Part shown: positions 1 through 4,884 of the stretch, piece after piece
Numbering within the stretch: position 1 is the stretch's first letter
Layout: each line of letters begins with the position of its first letter
From: Solirubrobacteraceae bacterium
Lineage (GTDB): Bacteria > Actinomycetota > Thermoleophilia > Solirubrobacterales > Solirubrobacteraceae
Length of the DNA stretch: 5,522 bases
Direction: 5' to 3'
Assembly (NCBI GenBank): GCA_025935735.1
Contig: JAICUS010000417.1
Coordinates: 1-5,522 of the forward strand
The notes under the pieces: model-generated
Seen by the model: only the letters and a program-made list of their open reading frames with translations
Database searches by the model: none
What the model was told of the DNA's origin: nothing
Position numbers and translations under genes: made by a program

Positions 1-1
1 C

Positions 2-427
2 GGCCTGCGCGAGATGGCCCGGGTCACCCGCCCGGGAGGGACGGTCGCCGCCTGCATGTGGGACATCGCCGGCGGCGGGATGACGATGCTGCGGATCTTC
101 TGGGACGCGGTCCGCACGGTGGACCCCGATGCGCAGGGCGAGCGGCGGATGGCCGGTACCGCGAAGGGCGACATCGCCGAGCGCATGGGGCGCGCGGGCC
201 TACGCGACGTCGAGGCGGGCACGCTCACCACCCACGCGAGCTACACGGGCTTCGGCGACTTCTGGGAGCCGTTCACCTTCGCCGTCGGGCCCGCCGGCCA
301 CTACCTGAGCACCCGCGACGACGCCCAGGCGGCGGCGATCCGCGACGCCTGCCGCGCGGAGCTGCCCGACGGCCCGTTCACGCTCGACGCCCGCGCCTGG
401 TACGCCCGCGGCACGGTCAGCGGCTGA
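2..427 (+). CDS. SAM-dependent methyltransferase, C-terminal part (5' end outside window)
   Basis: This is the C-terminal ~141 codons of a class I (Methyltransf_11-like) SAM-dependent methyltransferase. The frame is open from base 2, so the ATG at 14 is an internal methionine and not the start. The first visible residues, LREMARVTRPGGTVAACMWD, are the typical segment after the SAM-binding core: a helix, then 'RV-x-RPGG', then a beta strand. The upstream glycine-rich SAM motif lies outside the window. The rest (a tryptophan- and phenylalanine-rich middle around FGDFWEPFTF and a C-terminal 'DGPFTLDARAWYARG') fits the substrate-side region and last strand of such enzymes. The substrate cannot be told. 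The TGA stop at 425-427 lies inside a GC-rich inverted repeat, and the gene overlaps the end of the convergent pseudogene by 11 bp. The family call is fairly safe; the specific function is unknown. Confidence 0.85.
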   Translation, partial: GLREMARVTRPGGTVAACMWDIAGGGMTMLRIFWDAVRTVDPDAQGERRMAGTAKGDIAERMGRAGLRDVEAGTLTTHASYTGFGDFWEPFTFAVGPAGHYLSTRDDAQAAAIRDACRAELPDGPFTLDARAWYARGTVSG

Positions 428-742
428 GCGCGCGCTCGGCCCAGGCCAGGACCCGGCCGGCCACCTCGGGCACGGCCAGCGCGGTGGTGTCGATGACGTC
501 GATCCGCCAGCGCGGGTCGCCGCGCCGCCAGCCGGACCAGCGGTCCCAGCGCATCTCCGGCCAGCCGCCGGTGGTGAGCACGTGCGGCATCCAGCCCGGG
601 TCGGCGGCGTGGCGGCGCATCCAGTCGGCGAACGCGACGTGGTTGGGCAGCAGCGCACGTCCGGCGCCAGCGCGGGCGCGACGACCGCGCGGACGCTCGG
701 CTTGCCGGCGCCGCTCGCTCCCGACACCAGCAGGAAGGTCAC
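417..742 (-). pseudogene. Decayed P-loop nucleotide-binding protein (AAA/kinase-like), internal deletion with frameshift
   Basis: Two blocks of one protein lie on the minus strand in different frames. The N-terminal block starts at GTG 742 (an in-frame ATG at 766 is an alternative) and reads VTFLLVSGASGAGKPSVR, a beta strand plus P-loop. It continues to about 'APDV' near base 660. The C-terminal block runs from about 655 to the TGA at 419-417 and begins ALLPNHVAFADWMRRHA, ending 'VLAWAERALSR'. From memory, intact actinobacterial relatives have these same blocks in one frame, separated by roughly 80-90 residues (total ~180-190 aa). Here the blocks abut and the frame is lost, so a mid-gene deletion is the simplest reading. 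The P-loop also has Pro where Ser/Thr normally follows the Lys (GASGAGKP), which would itself harm Mg-nucleotide binding. Both blocks stay well conserved, suggesting recent inactivation. An assembly error is the main alternative. Confidence 0.7.
422..441. terminator. GC-rich inverted repeat at convergent gene ends, possible bidirectional terminator
   Basis: Bases 422-431 and 432-441 form a near-perfect inverted repeat: nine Watson-Crick pairs plus one U·G wobble if transcribed, folding in practice as an 8-bp stem with a GCGC loop. It covers the methyltransferase stop codon and the last codons of the opposing pseudogene, which is where a shared terminator would be expected. There is no T-run after it on either strand, so it is not a classic intrinsic terminator. 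Such hairpins also arise by chance in very GC-rich DNA. Confidence 0.3.
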
Positions 743-799
743 CCGCACCGCATAGCATGCCGGCATGGGCGAGCGACGCGTGCGGCGCGGTACGGTGCG

Positions 800-1765
800 G
801 TGACCGCCTACATCGGCACGACGGATGGCGTGCACCGCCTCCACGAGGGCGCGGTCGAGCCGCTCGGGCTCGCGGGCGAGCGGATCATGGCCGTCCATGC
901 CGCCGGCGACGTCGTGCTCGCCGGCAGTTATGGCAACGGCCTGTTCCGCAGCGCCGACGCCGGCGCCACCTGGACCCGCGTGGAGGCCGGCCTGACCGCC
1001 TCGGCGTTCCGGTTCCTCGGCCCGGACCCGCTGCGGCCGGACACGCTGCTCGCCGGCACCGAGCCCGCGCGGATCTTCCGCAGCGGCGACGGCGGCGAGA
1101 CCTGGGAGGAGCTGGAGGGCGTCGGGCGGCTGCCCGGCCACGACGAGTGGTTCCTGCCGTACTCGCCGCGGGCCGGCGCGGTGCGCAACGTGCACGGCGC
1201 CGCCGGGCGGCTCTTCGGCTCGCTCGAGGTCGGCGGCCTGCTGCGCTCCGACGACGGCGGCGCGAGCTGGACGTGCGCACCGGTGATTGCCGACGAGGAC
1301 ATCCACCACGTCACCGGGCATCCCGTCGACCCCGACCTGCTGTTCGTGTCGCTCGGCACCGCCTCGCTGCCGTCCTCGTCTCCGGGGGAGCCGCTCGGCG
1401 GCGTGGCCCGCTCGCGCGACGGCGGCCGCAGCTGGGAGAAGGTGGAGACCGACTACACGCGCGCGACGCTCGTCCCGCCCGGGCGCCCCGACCTGCTCCT
1501 CGCCGGGCCGGCGCCCCGGGTCGGCCGCGGCGGCCGGATCGTCGTCTCCGCCGACGCCGGCGACAGCTGGCGCGCCGCCGGCGACGGGATCGAGGTCCCG
1601 ATGCCCGACATGGTCGAGCTCTTCCTCGCCGCCCCGGACGGCAGCGTCTGGGCGTTGTGCTCCCGCGGCCGCCTGCTGCGCGCCGAGCCGGGCGACTGGA
1701 ACTGGAGCTCGATCCTGCCCGACGGCAGCGCGCTCGAGGTCAAGTCGGTCGCGTTCGCGGACTGA
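800..1765 (+). CDS. Cytosolic BNR/Asp-box repeat beta-propeller-like protein
   Basis: The gene encodes a 321-residue protein of the sortilin/sialidase-like (BNR, 'WD40/YVTN/BNR-like') class. Five Asp-box motifs (S-x-D-x-G-x-x-W) are visible: SADAGATW (51-58), SGDGGETW (95-102), SDDGGASW (150-157), SRDGGRSW (205-212) and SADAGDSW (250-257). They are spaced 44, 55, 55 and 45 residues apart, with a degenerate blade end near residues 294-302. Asp-boxes cap beta-hairpins in propeller blades and are usually structural. No sialidase Arg triad is evident and there is no signal peptide or membrane segment, so it is probably a cytosolic propeller, not a secreted glycosidase. The GTG at 800 is chosen because it gives TAYIGTTDGVHRL, the usual first strand ('GT-x-DG') of this family; no strong Shine-Dalgarno precedes it. 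Its stop lies 6 bp from the stop of the convergent ATPase gene. The function is unknown; binding or scaffolding is possible. Confidence 0.85.
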   Translation: MTAYIGTTDGVHRLHEGAVEPLGLAGERIMAVHAAGDVVLAGSYGNGLFRSADAGATWTRVEAGLTASAFRFLGPDPLRPDTLLAGTEPARIFRSGDGGETWEELEGVGRLPGHDEWFLPYSPRAGAVRNVHGAAGRLFGSLEVGGLLRSDDGGASWTCAPVIADEDIHHVTGHPVDPDLLFVSLGTASLPSSSPGEPLGGVARSRDGGRSWEKVETDYTRATLVPPGRPDLLLAGPAPRVGRGGRIVVSADAGDSWRAAGDGIEVPMPDMVELFLAAPDGSVWALCSRGRLLRAEPGDWNWSSILPDGSALEVKSVAFAD

Positions 1766-1771
1766 GCGCCG

Positions 1772-3055
1772 TCACGGACCGAGCAGGGCGAGCGGCACGA
1801 CGGCGATGTGGTCGGGACGCCGGTACGCCGCCGGGCCCGTCGTCACGACCATGCTGTCCAGCAGCCCGTCGCCCAGCTTGTCCTGCAGCCACCGCAGGTG
1901 CCGGACATCGGCGTCATCGACGGCGCGGGTCAGCTTCGCCTCGATGGCCACGACGCGGCCGTCGTCCCGCTCGACGATCAGATCGACCTCCTGCCGTCCC
2001 CGAGCGGTCCGCAGATGACCGACGCGCGCCTCGCTGTGAGCGGCGTAGACGCGCACCGACAGCCCGACGAGGCTCTCGAACAGCGCCCCGAGCAGCGTGC
2101 CGTCGCGGGCGATGGCGGGCCCGGGCGACTCTCCCGCGAGCAGGGCCCGCGCATCCACGCCGAGCAGGCGCGCGGCCAGCGCGGGATCCGCCAACTGGTG
2201 CTTGGGCGCGCGACCGAGTTGATTGAGCGGGTTGTTCGCGGGAATCCAGGCGGTGACGTCGTCGAGGATCCACACGCGTTCCAGGGCGGCACGGTACGCC
2301 TGGACGGTTTCCTTGGCGGGCTTGTGGTCTTCGCCCGGGGTCGCGGCGTCGCGGATCTTCTCCAGGCTCGTGGTCGTGGCCGTCGCCGCCGCGTACGCGG
2401 CCATCCACCGGCGCAGCGCGGTCGGGTCGCGGATGGTGATGCCTGTTTCGTCGGGGATCTCGCGATCGACGATCCGGTCGAGATACCCCTCGAGCTGAAG
2501 GCGGCGGGCGCGACTGGACAGCCCGCGAATCCCCGGCAGCCCAGAAGCGAGGATCTCTTCCGTGTAGTCGGTGAGGGTCAGGTCGCTCGTCCCGCCGATG
2601 GCCGGGCGCGCTCCCGTGAGCAGGTCCGCGAGGCTGACGGTCTGGCCGGGAAGCCGCTCGGCGATGCTCAGCGGGCGCATCCGCAGCGCGACGATGCGCC
2701 CAGCGCCTGAGTGCGTCGGCGGCGAGGCGGGGGTAGCGGAGCCCGTCAGGACAAAGCTGCCGGGCGGCGCCCCATCGTCGACGGCTCGGCGGACCAGGTC
2801 CCACACGACGGGCAGCCGTTGCCATTCGTCGATCAGCACGGGAGGCTCGCCCTCCAGCAGGCGGGCCGGATCGGCCCCGGCTATGGCGAGTGCGGCCGGA
2901 TCGTCGAGTCGATGCGCTGTCCGGGCGCGTTGCAGCGCCGTGCGCGTCTTACCGACGGCCTTCGGGCCTTCGAGGGCGACGGCGGCCAGGCTCGCCATGA
3001 GGCCGTCGAGCTCGTCGTCGAGCACGCGGCGCTGGTAGGACGGCAACCCGGGCAC
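1772..3055 (-). CDS. AAA_14 ATPase with C-terminal DUF4143 (PD-(D/E)XK-like) domain
   Basis: This 427-residue protein has the full architecture of the AAA_14 + DUF4143 family. Its Walker A is GPKAVGKT (30-37) and its Walker B is PPVLIDEWQ (71-79, with Asp76 and Glu77). A sensor-1-like strand, FVLTGSA, is at 101-107, followed by the conserved 'GRIVALRMRPLSIAE' (119-133) and 'GLPGIR' (172-177). The C-terminal domain carries a nuclease-fold signature: Glu327 in LFESLV, EVDLIVE (356-362) and IEAK (371-374). Asp358, Glu372 and Lys374 are therefore candidate PD-(D/E)XK residues. The length is typical, and all motifs are intact. Family members are common, patchily distributed accessory genes without an agreed function; ATP binding is likely and nuclease activity is unproven. 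The start is GTG 3055-3053, with no Shine-Dalgarno but a -10-like TAGAGT seven bases upstream, suggesting a leaderless mRNA. A 60-base sample (2221-2280) is about 62% GC by hand count, lower than neighbours and compatible with transfer. A 23-bp-period array precedes the gene. Confidence 0.9.
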   Translation of the reverse strand: MPGLPSYQRRVLDDELDGLMASLAAVALEGPKAVGKTRTALQRARTAHRLDDPAALAIAGADPARLLEGEPPVLIDEWQRLPVVWDLVRRAVDDGAPPGSFVLTGSATPASPPTHSGAGRIVALRMRPLSIAERLPGQTVSLADLLTGARPAIGGTSDLTLTDYTEEILASGLPGIRGLSSRARRLQLEGYLDRIVDREIPDETGITIRDPTALRRWMAAYAAATATTTSLEKIRDAATPGEDHKPAKETVQAYRAALERVWILDDVTAWIPANNPLNQLGRAPKHQLADPALAARLLGVDARALLAGESPGPAIARDGTLLGALFESLVGLSVRVYAAHSEARVGHLRTARGRQEVDLIVERDDGRVVAIEAKLTRAVDDADVRHLRWLQDKLGDGLLDSMVVTTGPAAYRRPDHIAVVPLALLGP

Positions 3056-3062
3056 GTACCCG

Positions 3063-3091
3063 ACTCTACCATTTCGACAGATATCAGTCGA
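3063..3091 (-). promoter_or_regulatory. Predicted leaderless promoter of the DUF4143 ATPase gene
   Basis: Read on the minus strand, TAGAGT (3068-3063) matches the actinobacterial -10 pattern TANNNT and ends exactly seven bases before the GTG start codon, so transcription would begin at or next to the start codon. A -35-like TCGACT (3091-3086) matches TTGACA at 4 of 6 positions with a 17-base spacer. The first copy of the 23-bp-period motif (3071-3080) sits between the two elements, so a protein bound there would directly affect RNA polymerase. Confidence 0.45.
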
Positions 3092-3162
3092 CCATTACGA
3101 CAGGATAGAGCCACCTATTTCGACAGCAGGCGCTCGCCTGTTTCGTCAGCGCGGAGTCGCTG
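3071..3162. repeat. Four-copy tandem array, 23-bp period, core ATTTCGACAG; putative operator array
   Basis: The core motif starts at 3071 (ATTTCGACAG), 3094 (ATTACGACAG), 3117 (ATTTCGACAG) and 3140 (GTTTCGTCAG). The start-to-start distance is exactly 23 bp each time. Columns 2, 3, 5, 6, 8, 9 and 10 of the unit are invariant, and column 19 is C in all four copies; the rest is variable. In the sense of the ATPase gene the core reads CTGTCGAAAT. The array fills almost the whole 110-bp gap between the MarR-PDZ stop and the ATPase start. The stretch 3061-3120 is only about 45% GC by hand count in an otherwise very GC-rich window. A short, spaced core with variable linker suggests multiple binding sites for one protein, for example an operator array for autoregulation. 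Iteron-like sites are the alternative. No other copy was seen in the window. Confidence 0.8.
3127..3140. repeat. Perfect inverted repeat between array copies 3 and 4
   Basis: CAGGCG (3127-3132) and CGCCTG (3135-3140) are perfect reverse complements separated by two bases. The dyad occupies the linker between the third and fourth copies of the 23-bp array. It lies about 25 bp beyond the MarR-PDZ stop, so it could contribute to transcription termination of that gene or to protein binding. No T-run follows it on the minus strand. Confidence 0.3.
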
Positions 3163-3165
3163 GGC

Positions 3166-4050
3166 TCAGAGCCGGTGCTCGCCCGTCGCGCTGCGGCCGG
3201 CGGTGGAGGCCGTGGCGCCGTCGAGGGCCGCGCCGAGGGTGACGGTCGCGCGCTGCTCGTCGGTGCCGCGGACGATCCGCAGCGCCAGGCGCCCGCCGCC
3301 GGCCGCGTCGTCGATGGCGGCGTAGAGATCGGCGACCGAGCGCAGCTCGCGGCGCCCGGCGGACAGCAGGACGTCGCCGGTGCGCAGGCCGGCGCGCTCG
3401 GCCGGCCCGCCGCCGCGGACGGCGCGCACCAGCAGGCCGAGCGCCGGGGGGAGCCCGACCGCCTCCCGCAGCTCGGCGGCGACGTGCACCGGCGCGAGCG
3501 TCAGCCCGAGGCCGACGCTGGCGTCGGGGGGCGGCGTCGAGCCCTCGAACTCGACGAGCAGCTTGCGCAGCAGGCCGGCGAGCGCGTCGAGCTCCTCGCC
3601 GCTGAGCGCCCCGAGCAGCCGCCGCTCGTTGCGCAGGTGGGCGGGCACGACGGCCTCGGCCAGCTCGCGCCCGCGGTCGGTGAGGCTGATCAGCGTGTTG
3701 CGCGCCGAGCTCGGGTCGACGCGGCGGTTCACGAGGCCCTCGGCCTCGAGCCGGTCGATGCGCACCGACATGGTCCCCGAGGTCAGCCCCAGCTCCTCCA
3801 TCAGCCGGCGCTGGCTCACCCCCTCGTCGGCCAGGCGGACCAGCGTCGCCAGCACGGCGAAGCTCGGCGCGCGCAGGCCGTGGGCGGCGAACAGCCCCTC
3901 GAGCGCGGCGTCGATGTGCCCGCGGACCCGCGCCAGGCGGGCGATCACCGCGACCGGGGCGAAGTCGAGGTCCGGCCGGCGCTCGTGCCAGGAGGCGAGC
4001 AGCACGTCGACCGAGTCGCGCGGCGAGCAGTGCAGCGCGTCGAGCGCCAT
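3166..4050 (-). CDS. MarR-family winged-helix regulator fused to a C-terminal PDZ domain
   Basis: The 294-residue protein has two clear parts. Residues ~30-165 are a MarR-type DNA-binding unit: N-terminal dimerisation helix, APSFAVLATLVRLAD (61-75), a helix-turn-helix VSQRRLMEELGLTSGTMSVR (78-97), then RIDRLEAEGLVNRRVDPSSA (97-116) and the wing end TLISLTDRGREL (119-130). After a short linker (STPPPDASVG), residues ~179-275 form a PDZ domain. It has the binding-loop strand GLGLTL, GGGPAERAGLRTGDVLLSAG (213-232) as in HtrA/DegP PDZ domains, and 'SVADLYAAIDDA' (238-249). There is no signal peptide or membrane segment, so the PDZ domain is cytosolic. The ATG at 4050 is chosen because it fits the MarR N-terminus and has TAGGGT seven bases upstream; the frame stays open further but then runs through the opposing gene. 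Divergent placement suggests it controls itself and the DJ-1/oxidoreductase operon. PDZ domains bind peptide C-termini, so peptide sensing is possible but inferred. Confidence 0.88.
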   Translation of the reverse strand: MALDALHCSPRDSVDVLLASWHERRPDLDFAPVAVIARLARVRGHIDAALEGLFAAHGLRAPSFAVLATLVRLADEGVSQRRLMEELGLTSGTMSVRIDRLEAEGLVNRRVDPSSARNTLISLTDRGRELAEAVVPAHLRNERRLLGALSGEELDALAGLLRKLLVEFEGSTPPPDASVGLGLTLAPVHVAAELREAVGLPPALGLLVRAVRGGGPAERAGLRTGDVLLSAGRRELRSVADLYAAIDDAAGGGRLALRIVRGTDEQRATVTLGAALDGATASTAGRSATGEHRL

Positions 4051-4057
4051 GTGCCCA

Positions 4058-4086
4058 ACCCTAGAGGGCAAGCCGCTTGACAACAA
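4058..4086 (-). promoter_or_regulatory. Predicted leaderless promoter of the MarR-PDZ gene
   Basis: On the minus strand, TAGGGT (4063-4058) fits TANNNT and ends seven bases before the ATG start at 4050. TTGTTG (4086-4081) lies 17 bases further upstream as a -35-like element. The layout copies that of the ATPase gene (TAGAGT, seven bases, start codon). No Shine-Dalgarno is seen before the ATG, which fits leaderless expression. The -35 element overlaps the -35 of the opposing operon promoter at 4081-4082. Confidence 0.45.
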
Positions 4087-4105
4087 CTTGAATCCAAGCT
4101 TTGAT
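4077..4105 (+). promoter_or_regulatory. Predicted promoter of the DJ-1/oxidoreductase operon
   Basis: TTGACA (4077-4082) is a perfect -35 hexamer. TTTGAT (4100-4105) follows after 17 bases and matches TATAAT at four of six positions; it ends eight bases before the GTG start at 4114, so the transcript is probably leaderless or nearly so. This region is clearly AT-richer than the flanking genes. A dyad (4085-4100) occupies the spacer between the two hexamers. Confidence 0.5.
4085..4100. promoter_or_regulatory. Candidate MarR operator dyad in the divergent promoter region
   Basis: AACTTGAATCCAAGCT contains the inverted repeat CTTG-(AATC)-CAAG at 4087-4098, extended to six-base arms with one mismatch. 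A second small dyad, CAAGC-C-GCTTG, lies at 4069-4079 and uses the same CAAG/CTTG half-sites. MarR dimers typically bind AT-rich dyads of about this size that overlap promoter elements. The site overlaps the spacer of the operon promoter and the -35 of the MarR-PDZ promoter, so one bound dimer could repress both. Binding by this MarR protein is inferred from position only. Confidence 0.4.
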
Positions 4106-4113
4106 ATGACGCT

Positions 4114-4884
4114 GTGACGCACAGCGATCTGAACCCCGTGAATCCCGGCCGCCCCAAGCGGGCGGCGATCGTCATCTCGAACGCCGCCGTGTCGACCTCG
4201 ACCGGCTGGCCGGTCGGGTTCTGGTGGTCGGAGCTGACCCACCCCTACTACGCGTTCACCGAGGCCGGCTGGGCGGTCGACGTCTACTCGCCCGACGGCG
4301 GCCGCTGCGAGTGGGACGCGATGAGCGATCCCGAGGATCCCTCGCAGTGGCAGGCCGAGGACGTGATCTCGCGCGGCTACAAGCACGACCCGGCGTTCCT
4401 CGCGCTGATCGAGGACACCAAGCCGGTGCGCGAGCTCGACACCGGCGCCTATGACGTGCTCGTGGTGGCCGGCGGGCAGCGCCCGATGTTCACCTTCAAG
4501 GACGCCGCCGACCTGCAGGCGAAGTTCGTCGAGTTCTACGAGACCGGCAAGGTCACGGCGGCGCTGTGCCACGGCGCGGCGATCCTCGCGTTCGCCACGC
4601 TCTCCGGCGGCGAGCCGCTGGTGAAGGGCAAGACCGTGACCGGCTTCCCCAACGTCGAGGAGGACGCGGCCGACCGGATGACCTGGGACGCCGGCGCGCT
4701 GCCGGAGGGAGAGCACATCATGCCCTGGCGCGTCGAGGACGAGCTGCGCGAGCTCGGCGCCAACTTCATCCAGGCGGGCGCGTTCCGCGCGTTCGCCATC
4801 CGCGACGGCAACCTGGTCACCGGCCAGCAGAACTTCTCCGGCGCCGAGGTGGCCAAGGCGATCCTGGAGGCGGTGGGGCGATGA
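4114..4884 (+). CDS. DJ-1/PfpI family protein, Hsp31-like type 1 glutamine amidotransferase domain
   Basis: The 256-residue product belongs to the DJ-1/PfpI superfamily, nearest to the Hsp31-like group, whose members are reported as chaperones, glyoxalase III or (debated) deglycases. Visible motifs are GFWWSELTHPYYAF (35-48), where Glu40 is the conserved glutamate near the nucleophile; YDVLVVAGGQ (113-122); the nucleophile elbow ALCHGAA (150-156) with Cys152 and His153; VTGFPNVEE (175-183); and the C-terminal GNLVTGQQNFSG (232-243). The usual GGHG loop is GGQR here. No signal peptide is visible, so it is cytosolic. The GTG at 4114 is preferred because a promoter ends eight bases upstream; GTG 4138 (Val9) is an alternative that loses only a poorly conserved lead. 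The stop overlaps the next start as ATGA, giving a translationally coupled operon. A small-molecule carbonyl or protein-repair role is inferred, not shown. Confidence 0.88.
   Translation: MTHSDLNPVNPGRPKRAAIVISNAAVSTSTGWPVGFWWSELTHPYYAFTEAGWAVDVYSPDGGRCEWDAMSDPEDPSQWQAEDVISRGYKHDPAFLALIEDTKPVRELDTGAYDVLVVAGGQRPMFTFKDAADLQAKFVEFYETGKVTAALCHGAAILAFATLSGGEPLVKGKTVTGFPNVEEDAADRMTWDAGALPEGEHIMPWRVEDELRELGANFIQAGAFRAFAIRDGNLVTGQQNFSGAEVAKAILEAVGR
4866..4870 (+). promoter_or_regulatory. Ribosome binding site of the oxidoreductase gene
   Basis: GGAGG lies ten bases before the ATG at 4881, inside the 3' end of the DJ-1 gene. It supports the ATG that overlaps the upstream stop. It is the only clear Shine-Dalgarno found before a gene in this window, as expected for the internal gene of an operon whose first genes look leaderless. 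Confidence 0.6.

Noticed and set aside
753..758. TAGCAT as a -10 element for the propeller gene
   Set aside because: It fits TANNNT, but no convincing -35 lies 16-19 bases upstream and the start codon is over 40 bases away without a Shine-Dalgarno.
756..767. Perfect 12-bp palindrome CATGCCGGCATG in the gap between the pseudogene and the propeller gene
   Set aside because: Several perfect 12-bp palindromes are expected by chance in 5.5 kb of such GC-rich DNA, and no promoter is clearly tied to it.
58..2226. A 722-codon plus-strand open frame spanning several genes
   Set aside because: It is an off-frame shadow of GC-rich genes: Arg/Ala/Pro-rich low-complexity translation, no domain, and it crosses the methyltransferase, pseudogene, propeller and ATPase genes.
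1808..2710. A 300-codon plus-strand open frame opposite the ATPase gene
   Set aside because: It is antisense to well-defined DUF4143/AAA motifs, and its translation shows no family signature.
3071..3162. CRISPR array
   Set aside because: The conserved part is only 10 bases and partly degenerate with 13-base linkers, far shorter than CRISPR repeats and spacers, and no cas gene is near.
4051..4716. Upstream extension of the MarR-PDZ frame to base 4716
   Set aside because: The extension lies antisense to the DJ-1 gene and its promoters, has no recognisable domain, and the ATG at 4050 gives a normal MarR N-terminus with a promoter just upstream.
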